From positions 1-12,092 of the forward strand of contig JAUQOX010000070.1 in assembly GCA_030550695.1 (NCBI GenBank): a DNA stretch of 12,092 bases, written 5' to 3'. The notes below the pieces were generated by a model. That model was not told where the DNA came from and ran no database searches. It saw only the letters and a list, made by a program, of their open reading frames with translations. This document shows, in pieces, positions 7,364 through 12,092 of this stretch. This stretch comes from Gemmatimonadota bacterium (GTDB taxonomy: Bacteria; Gemmatimonadota; Gemmatimonadetes; Longimicrobiales; Gaopeijiaceae). The position numbers and the translations under genes were made by a program. Numbering within the stretch: the stretch's first letter is position 1; every line of letters begins with the position of its first letter.

Positions 7364-8709
7364 ACCAGCCGCTCCACCTCCTCCGGGGCGGTCGGGAGGT
7401 CCGCCGAGCGGACCTCCCGACCGTCGGGCGTGACGAGCACCATGTCTTCCACCCGCACCCCCAGCCCCCGGAGCTCGGGCGGTGCGGCCGGAAGGTCGGG
7501 GGGGAAGTAGAGGCCCGGTTCCACGGTAAGGACCATCCCCGGCTCGAGTTCCCGGGGCTTTCCGTCCTTCTCGTAATCCCCCGGATCGTGGACCTCCAGC
7601 CCCAGCCAGTGGGATGTCTGGTGGGGGAAGAACGGCTCGTAGGCTCGATCCACGATTGCCCTGAAAGTAGAGCCTTTCAAAACCTTGAGGTGCCTCAGAC
7701 CCCGGATGAGTTCCTTCAGGCAGGCTTCATGAACGGCCGCGACGCGGTTGCCGGGGCGGACCGCCCCCAAGGCGGCCTCCCGGGCTGCCAGAACCACCTC
7801 GTAGACAGCCCGTTGCGTCGGGGTGAAATGCCCCCCCACCGGTACGGTCCGGGTCAGATCCCCAGAGTAGAGCCCGACCTCAGGTCCTCCGTCCAGCAGC
7901 AGAAGGTCGCCTTCCCCCAGGCGAGAGGCGTTGGCAGAATAGTGGAGGACGCAGGCATTGGCCCCACCCGCGGCGATGGTGGGGAAGGCCGGACCCGAAG
8001 CCCCCCCGATGCGGAAGGCCGCCTCCAGCCAGGCTTCTACCTCCCACTCCCCCACCCCCGGCCGCACCCTCGCCAGGGCCTCCCGGAAGGCCCGGACCCC
8101 GAGGTCTGCGGCCCGCCGCAGGGCTTCCTGTTCCCAGGGATCCTTCCGGAGGCGGAGTTCGTCCAGGAGTTCTCCGGGGTCCACCACCCCCCGGAGACTC
8201 CCGGCCTTCCGGGAGAGCCGGGTCCGGGACCGAGCCAGCTCGTCGAGAACGAGGCGATCCATCTTCTCGGCGCCCGACCCCAGGCGGTAGAACACCCACC
8301 TTCCCTTTCCCAGAAGGAAGGGGATGCGACGCTCCAGTTCGGTGGTGGGGAACACCTCCTCAGCGCCCACCTCCTGGGCCACCTCCGCCGGATCGGGCCT
8401 GGGGCCATCCCACCGTTCCTCCCGGGGGTCCCGGGGGGGGACCGCCATCACGAAGGAAGGGCCCTCCAGCCCCCCCCGGAGGAAGAGCACCGCTCCCTTC
8501 CCTGTCCACCCCGTCAGGTAGAACAGCTCCTTTCGCGTCCCCGTCCAAGAGGCACGCAGGCTCGGGGATCCCCCTCCCACGGGCGGCGCCAGGATCAGGA
8601 CCCCTCCTCCCCACTCCTCCAAGAGCCGGAGGACCTGGTTCCGGCGCTCCCGGAACACCTCCCGGGGGATCTCTTCCACCCCAAGGGTGGAGCCAGGGAG
8701 GGGGCTCAT
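7351..8709 (-). CDS. pepP: Xaa-Pro aminopeptidase (aminopeptidase P, M24B metallopeptidase)
   Basis: 452 residues, the usual length for bacterial aminopeptidase P, which removes an N-terminal residue preceding proline. The N-terminal AMP_N domain (about 10-160) shows ELFYLTGWTGKGAVLFL and FVMAVPPRDPREERWDG. The C-terminal pita-bread domain keeps all five dinuclear metal ligands, by analogy with E. coli PepP: Asp273 and Asp284 (LLLDGGPEVGLYSGDLTRT), His367 (HQTSHWLGLEVHD), Glu397 (MVLTVEPGLY) and Glu421 (GVRVEDMVLVT). The catalytic-site histidines His256 (LHYS), His363 and His374 are also present. No signal peptide is visible, so it is probably cytoplasmic. The ATG at 8709 overlaps the rtcB stop (ATGA at 8706-8709), so translation is probably coupled to rtcB. 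AAAGG lies directly against the start, an unusually close Shine-Dalgarno, which fits re-initiation rather than independent loading. Confidence 0.93.
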   Translation of the reverse strand: MSPLPGSTLGVEEIPREVFRERRNQVLRLLEEWGGGVLILAPPVGGGSPSLRASWTGTRKELFYLTGWTGKGAVLFLRGGLEGPSFVMAVPPRDPREERWDGPRPDPAEVAQEVGAEEVFPTTELERRIPFLLGKGRWVFYRLGSGAEKMDRLVLDELARSRTRLSRKAGSLRGVVDPGELLDELRLRKDPWEQEALRRAADLGVRAFREALARVRPGVGEWEVEAWLEAAFRIGGASGPAFPTIAAGGANACVLHYSANASRLGEGDLLLLDGGPEVGLYSGDLTRTVPVGGHFTPTQRAVYEVVLAAREAALGAVRPGNRVAAVHEACLKELIRGLRHLKVLKGSTFRAIVDRAYEPFFPHQTSHWLGLEVHDPGDYEKDGKPRELEPGMVLTVEPGLYFPPDLPAAPPELRGLGVRVEDMVLVTPDGREVRSADLPTAPEEVERLVGAG

Positions 8710-10145
8710 CCTTTCAGCACCCCCATGGGCTTCAGCCGGGCTACCTTGCGTCCGATTCCCGCTTCGTGGACCACTTCCACCACCGAGGCCACATCTTTGT
8801 AGGCTTCCGGCACCTCTTCCGCCACCGTGGCAAAGGAAGAGGCCCTGACTTCGATCCCCCGCCCCTGGAACTCGTCCCGGAGGTTCCGGCTCCTGACCGA
8901 CTTCTTGGCCTGGTGGCGGCTCATGCGCCGCCCAGCACCATGGCAGGTGGATCCGAAGGTCTCGGCATAGGCGCCGTCGGTGCCCAGGAGCACGTAGGAG
9001 TAACGGCCCATGTCCCCGGGGATGAGCACCGGCTGGCCCAGGTCCCGGTAGGCCGGCCCCAACTCGGGATGCCCGGGAGGGAAGGCCCGGGTGGCCCCCT
9101 TACGGTGCACGCACAGGGTCTTCTCCACCCCTCCCACGGAGTGCTTCTCGAACTTGGCGATGTTGTGGGCCACGTCGTAGACCAGGCTCATCCCCAGGTC
9201 GCCGGGACTCCGTCCCAAGACCTTCTGGAAGGCCTCCCGGACCCTGTGGGCCATCATCTGGCGGTTGGCGAAGGCGAAGTTGGCCGCGGCCCGCATGGCC
9301 CCCAGGTACTGCCGGGCTTCCGGCGAGTCCAGGGGGGCGCACACAAGCTGGCGGTCGGGGAGGTCGATTCCGTACTTCTTCACTGCCTTGAGCATCACCT
9401 CCAGATAGTCATCACACACCTGGTAGCCCAAGCCGCGGGAACCCGAGTGGATGAAAACCGTGACGGTACCCTCCTCCAAACCAAGCCGTTCGGCCGCTTT
9501 GCGGTCATAGACCTCTTCCACGGCTCCCACCTCGATGAAGTGGTTGCCGCTTCCGACGGTTCCCACCTGATCCCGCCCCCGCTCGATGGCCCGCTGGCTC
9601 ACCTGATCGGGATCCGCCCCGGCAATGGTCCCCCGGTCCTCGATATGGTCCAGGTCGGCCTCAGTCCCGAATCCTTGTTCCACCGCCCAGGCGGCGCCCC
9701 GGGTCAGGATGGCGCGAATATCCTGTGGTTTCAGGACAAAAGCCTTATAGCCCTTACCAACACCTGCTGGTATGCTGTGGTAGAGCTCGTCCATGATGCG
9801 GGACAGGTACGGTTTGAACTCCTCCACCCGGAGGTTCGAACGCAGGAGCCTGACCCCGCAGTTGATGTCGTAGCCCACCCCCCCCGGCGACACCACCCCG
9901 CCTTCCTCGGGATCGAAGGCCGCCACGCCTCCGATGGCGAAGCCGTATCCCCAGTGGATATCCGGCATGCCGATGGAGCGGCCCACGATGCCGGGGAGTT
10001 CCGCCACATTGGCCACCTGTTTGACGGCTTCGTCGCCGCGGATGTCGGCCATGAGGGTGTCGTCGGCGAAGATCAGGCCGTCCACCCGCATCTTCCCCTG
10101 CCGGGGAATCAACCAGCGGTAGCGGTCCAAACGAACCAGTTCCAT
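8706..10145 (-). CDS. rtcB: RNA-splicing ligase RtcB
   Basis: 479 residues, close to the length of archaeal RtcB. RtcB joins RNA 2',3'-cyclic phosphate or 3'-phosphate ends to 5'-OH ends using GTP and Mn2+, through a guanylylated histidine. The active-site residues are all visible by analogy with Pyrococcus RtcB: Asp93 and Cys96 (GYDINCGVRLL), Asn201-His202 (TVGSGNHFIEV), His233 (FIHSGSRGLG), His327 (VYDVAHNIAKFEKHS) and the guanylylated His402 (GSTCHGAGRRMSR). The N-terminal MPDIHWGYGFAIGG motif is present too. The start at 10145 is secure: GGAGGT at 10156-10151 precedes the ATG by 5 nt. Archease lies 121 nt upstream and the peptidase gene overlaps downstream. No rtcR activator or rtcA cyclase gene is nearby, so this is not the sigma-54-controlled enterobacterial arrangement. 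Confidence 0.96.
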   Translation of the reverse strand: MELVRLDRYRWLIPRQGKMRVDGLIFADDTLMADIRGDEAVKQVANVAELPGIVGRSIGMPDIHWGYGFAIGGVAAFDPEEGGVVSPGGVGYDINCGVRLLRSNLRVEEFKPYLSRIMDELYHSIPAGVGKGYKAFVLKPQDIRAILTRGAAWAVEQGFGTEADLDHIEDRGTIAGADPDQVSQRAIERGRDQVGTVGSGNHFIEVGAVEEVYDRKAAERLGLEEGTVTVFIHSGSRGLGYQVCDDYLEVMLKAVKKYGIDLPDRQLVCAPLDSPEARQYLGAMRAAANFAFANRQMMAHRVREAFQKVLGRSPGDLGMSLVYDVAHNIAKFEKHSVGGVEKTLCVHRKGATRAFPPGHPELGPAYRDLGQPVLIPGDMGRYSYVLLGTDGAYAETFGSTCHGAGRRMSRHQAKKSVRSRNLRDEFQGRGIEVRASSFATVAEEVPEAYKDVASVVEVVHEAGIGRKVARLKPMGVLKG

Positions 10146-10227
10146 TTCCCACCTCCCCTGAGAACGCTTCCGCTCCCCTCCCTGGGCGAGCCGAGACGGG
10201 AGCCGGGTGCCCCGGGCGGCCCCGAAG

Positions 10228-10261
10228 CCGGGACGAAGACCCGGGGTCGTCCCACGGGACG
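10228..10261 (-). other. Two consecutive hairpins in the archease-rtcB gap
   Basis: Read on the minus strand, five nt after the archease stop comes a stem of CGTCC and GGACG (10261-10257 with 10252-10248) around a CGTG loop. It is followed by a stem of CCGGG and CCCGG (10244-10240 with 10232-10228) around a 7-nt loop. Neither is followed by a U-run. They could stabilise a processed archease 3' end, reduce read-through to rtcB or be chance in GC-rich DNA. The 121-nt gap is large for an operon otherwise joined by an overlap. Confidence 0.3.
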
Positions 10262-10266
10262 TCCGT

Positions 10267-10731
10267 TCACACGTCGAAGATCACCCGAGCCCGCCACCCC
10301 CCCTCTCCCTCCGCCACCTCCAAGCCGTGGAAGGTTACCCCTTTGATTTCCCGGACCGGCGGCCAGGGCCCCCTCCGCCCTTCCACTTCAGCCCGGAGAA
10401 GGAAGCCGGGGGGGGGGGAACCTGCCTTCGGGGCCGCCGGCACCACGCTGACCCTGGCGTCGGTGGTGACGAACCCCTCCGTCTCGTGGAGGAAGAGAAG
10501 GGTGCGCAGCCACCTGCGGAGAAGGCCGTCCAAATCCTCCGCTTCCTCCTCCACCCTCCGCACGGAAACCTCCCCCCCTTGGGGCTCGGATTCCAGAACC
10601 AGCCACAAGGTCCCCAAGGCGCAACGCCGGAACAATTCCGGAAGGCTGGGGGCCACCGCTTCCAGCCCCACGTCCGCCGTATGGTCCAGGGCCGTGACCC
10701 CGGCCACAGGGATTTCGTCCCTTCCTTCCAT
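10267..10731 (-). CDS. Archease (RtcB activator)
   Basis: 154 residues from the ATG at 10731, slightly above the usual ~140. Archease speeds RtcB guanylylation and allows multiple turnover. Family motifs are clear: ALDHTADVGLEA (14-25), LPELFRRCALGT (30-41), DLDGLLRRWLRTLLFLHETEG (split around 67-86), REIKGVTFHGLEVA (127-140) and the terminal GGWRARVIFDV (144-154). Acidic residues Asp16, Asp20 and Asp153 fall in the conserved metal-binding positions. The start is a choice: GAGGA lies 8 nt before this ATG, while an in-frame TTG at 10749 would add six residues and would place the SD inside the coding region. An insertion-like PKAGSPPPG near residues 101-109 accounts for part of the extra length. 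Its place just upstream of rtcB matches many archaeal and bacterial archease-RtcB loci. Confidence 0.93.
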   Translation of the reverse strand: MEGRDEIPVAGVTALDHTADVGLEAVAPSLPELFRRCALGTLWLVLESEPQGGEVSVRRVEEEAEDLDGLLRRWLRTLLFLHETEGFVTTDARVSVVPAAPKAGSPPPGFLLRAEVEGRRGPWPPVREIKGVTFHGLEVAEGEGGWRARVIFDV

Positions 10732-10734
10732 CCC

Positions 10735-10751
10735 GGTTGTCCTCGACAACC
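10735..10751 (-). promoter_or_regulatory. Hairpin enclosing the archease ribosome-binding site
   Basis: On the minus strand, GGTTGTC (10751-10745) and GACAACC (10741-10735) form a perfect 7-bp stem around a GAG loop. The only Shine-Dalgarno-like sequence for archease (GAGGA, 10744-10740) lies in the loop and the 3' arm, and the ATG begins 3 nt after the stem. Folding would hide part of the ribosome-binding site. The structure is visible in sequence; a regulatory role is inference. Confidence 0.4.
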
Positions 10752-10847
10752 CGAAAGAACCAACGGGCCGCTGGTCCCCGCCGCCCCGACGCGGCCTGGG
10801 GGGGACGGCCGGGCGGCCTGGTGGGGGGGGAACCTTCTTTCGCCTGG

Positions 10848-10877
10848 AATGTACCCGCCGCCACAGTCTTCCTTCAA
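10848..10877 (-). promoter_or_regulatory. Candidate promoter of the archease-rtcB-pepP operon
   Basis: On the minus strand TTGAAG (10877-10872) and TACATT (10853-10848) are separated by 18 bp; each matches four of six sigma-70 consensus bases. It stands out in very GC-rich surroundings. The leader to the archease ATG would be about 110 nt. The two boxes overlap the arms and loop of a GC inverted repeat, which could be an operator or chance. Confidence 0.35.
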
Positions 10878-10932
10878 GCGGCGGCTTCGGGGGCCCTGGC
10901 CGGGGGGGAGGCCAGCAGGGCTCCCACCCCTA

Positions 10933-10967
10933 CAACCTCGGCGTCCGCTCCTCCGGGCAACCTCGGC
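10933..10967. repeat. 10-bp direct repeat upstream of the TonB receptor gene
   Basis: CAACCTCGGC occurs at 10933-10942 and again at 10958-10967, a 25-bp period. Similarity continues after each copy (GTCCGCT against ATCGCTT). The spacing is about two and a half helical turns, and the pair ends roughly 100 bp before the receptor start. It could be a tandem binding site or a small duplication. Confidence 0.35.
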
Positions 10968-11070
10968 ATCGCTTCCGCAGCCCCCCACACCCCCCGGTGC
11001 TGCGGCGGGTTCAGCCGGGCCCTTGCCGTCGGAGGGCGTTTTCTGAGATCGGAGAAGAGGTACTGCCCTT

Positions 11071-12092
11071 ATGCTGTGCTGTAGCGGCCCCCTTTCCGTT
11101 TCCCTGGTGATCCTTCTCCTCCCCGGGGAACCGCCCGGGGCCGAAGCCCGGCCCGGCGGGCCGGAGCACCTCGCGGGTGCTCCCCAGGCCGTGGCCCCAC
11201 CGCCAAGGGCCCAGCCCGACACGGTCCCCCCCGACACCCTTCGGGTGCTCCCCCTGGAGGAGATCCGTGTCCAGGTGCTCCGGAGCCCCCTCGCTCCCAC
11301 GACCTCGCCCTTGGCCGTCTCCGCCCTGGCCGGGGCGGACCTGGGAAGAGGGAGGGGGGGGTGGTGGCTCGAGGAAGCTCTTCAGGCCCTCCCTGGACTT
11401 CAGGTACAGAACCGCTTCAACGGGGCGGTGGGGGAGCGGATTGCCCTTCGGGGGATGGGGGCTCGGGGGCAGTTCGGCATCCGGGGCCTCCGGATTCTGG
11501 TGGACGGGATTCCCGCCACCCTCCCCGACGGCCAGGCCTCCCTGGACCATGTGCATCCCGCCCTCCTGGACCGGATCGAAGTCCTCCGGGGCCCCGCCTC
11601 GGCTCTGTACGGCAACGGTGCCGGCGGCGTTCTCCGCCTGGAGTCCGTCCGCCCCCCCCCGGAGGGGAGGGTGGCCCAGGGTACCCTCGCCGGGGGGAGT
11701 TTCGGGGCGCGCCGCCTCCATCTCGTGTCAGGGGGTCGGATAGGCTCCGGAGGTTTCCTGTTCGCACCCTTCTTGGAGAGCTGGGACGGATTCCGCACCG
11801 ATCCGACCAGCCCAAAGGGGACCTACGGCGCCTCCCGGCGGTGGGGACTGCATTCCACCGCCGCGTGGCCGGCCCTCGGCGGCACCTTTTCCGGGGTGCT
11901 GAACCTGGCGGGGCTGGAGGCGGAAAACCCCGGGTCCCTTCCCCGGAGTCTCCTGGCGGAAGAGGCGCGCCCCGCCAGCCCGTTGCACGTACGCCAGCAA
12001 GCGGGCAAAGACGTCCGACAGGGTCAGGTCGGGCTCACCTGGGAGGGGGCCTTGGGGGCCCTGGAGAGTTCCTGGTCCCTCCACGGCATCCT
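11071..12092 (+). CDS. TonB-dependent outer-membrane receptor, N-terminal part (cut by window edge)
   Basis: 340 codons are visible from the ATG at 11071, with GAGG 10 nt upstream; the frame is open to the window end. A short signal peptide (core LSVSLVILLLPG, cleavage near 26) is followed by a Pro-rich linker and a TonB-box-like LEEIRVQ (62-68). The plug domain spans about 70-192: EEALQALPGLQVQ (101-113), RIALRGMGARGQFGIRGL (123-140), RILVDGIPATLPDGQ (141-155), then LLDRIEVLRGPASALYGNG (165-183) and GAGGVLRLES (183-192). The first barrel strands follow (GTLAGGSFGARRLHL). Such receptors use TonB-ExbBD energy to import siderophores, cobalamin, sugars or other ligands. No ligand can be named: the barrel is mostly missing and no transport partner is next to it. 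The LPDGQ after the plug VDG strand is common in ferric-siderophore-type receptors, but this is weak evidence. Confidence 0.92.
   Translation, partial: MLCCSGPLSVSLVILLLPGEPPGAEARPGGPEHLAGAPQAVAPPPRAQPDTVPPDTLRVLPLEEIRVQVLRSPLAPTTSPLAVSALAGADLGRGRGGWWLEEALQALPGLQVQNRFNGAVGERIALRGMGARGQFGIRGLRILVDGIPATLPDGQASLDHVHPALLDRIEVLRGPASALYGNGAGGVLRLESVRPPPEGRVAQGTLAGGSFGARRLHLVSGGRIGSGGFLFAPFLESWDGFRTDPTSPKGTYGASRRWGLHSTAAWPALGGTFSGVLNLAGLEAENPGSLPRSLLAEEARPASPLHVRQQAGKDVRQGQVGLTWEGALGALESSWSLHGI

Larger units (their letters stand above)
10732..11070. other. Non-coding divergent region between archease and TonB receptor genes
   Basis: No gene is supported here: frames through it give low-complexity Gly/Pro/Arg sequence. 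It contains the archease RBS hairpin, a candidate minus-strand promoter, a 10-bp direct repeat and a 7-bp GC inverted repeat (CCGCCGC at 10855-10861, GCGGCGG at 10878-10884) that flanks the candidate -35 box. No good plus-strand promoter for the receptor gene was found. GAGG at 11057-11060 probably serves as its ribosome-binding site. I saw no cobalamin or TPP riboswitch signature. Confidence 0.5.

Noticed and set aside
11043..11048. CTGAGA, as in the TPP riboswitch core, just before the TonB receptor gene
   Set aside because: No partner ACC...CCTGATC segment or flanking stems; six bases alone are not evidence.
10335..11300. Long minus-strand open frame over archease, the intergenic region and the receptor start
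   Set aside because: Gly/Arg/Pro-rich shadow translation; archease in a different frame explains the left part and the receptor plug the right part.

Overview
The window is GC-rich and gene-dense. It is bacterial, from a diderm (outer-membrane) organism, most likely of the FCB group and probably Gemmatimonadota. The pointers are a SprA-type outer-membrane protein, an LptF with a long insertion, a secreted CBM9-like/DUF5916 barrel protein, a TonB-dependent receptor, and overall base composition. The phylum assignment is inference; there is no rRNA gene or other direct marker in the window.

Layout from left to right. (1) At 1-513, minus strand, lies the N-terminal part of a SprA-like protein cut off by the window edge. 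(2) At 641-3183, plus strand, are two overlapping LptF/LptG permease genes, head to head with the SprA gene and with a plausible sigma-70-type promoter in the gap. (3) At 3200-4144, minus strand, is a DapF-family gene in which both catalytic cysteines are serine. (4) A non-coding stretch of about 430 bp follows, then a 921-residue secreted DUF5916 outer-membrane protein at 4574-7339, plus strand. (5) Converging on it is a minus-strand operon read from right to left: archease (10731-10267), rtcB (10145-8706) and an M24 aminopeptidase P (8709-7351). rtcB and the peptidase gene share an ATGA overlap. (6) A divergent non-coding region of about 340 bp separates that operon from a TonB-dependent receptor gene that starts at 11071 and runs off the right edge.

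How the genes fit together. The SprA-like protein, LptF/LptG, the DUF5916 protein and the TonB receptor all serve the outer membrane: protein export, LPS delivery, a barrel of unknown role and active uptake. Archease and RtcB form a known RNA-ligation pair, in which archease activates the GTP-dependent 3'-phosphate/5'-OH ligase; here they are linked to a proline-specific peptidase.

The observation most worth following is the DapF homologue. It keeps the fold motifs and substrate-binding residues but has Ser at both acid/base cysteine positions, plus two further changes in the second active-site loop. I saw no insertion sequence, CRISPR array, tRNA, rRNA or phage gene.
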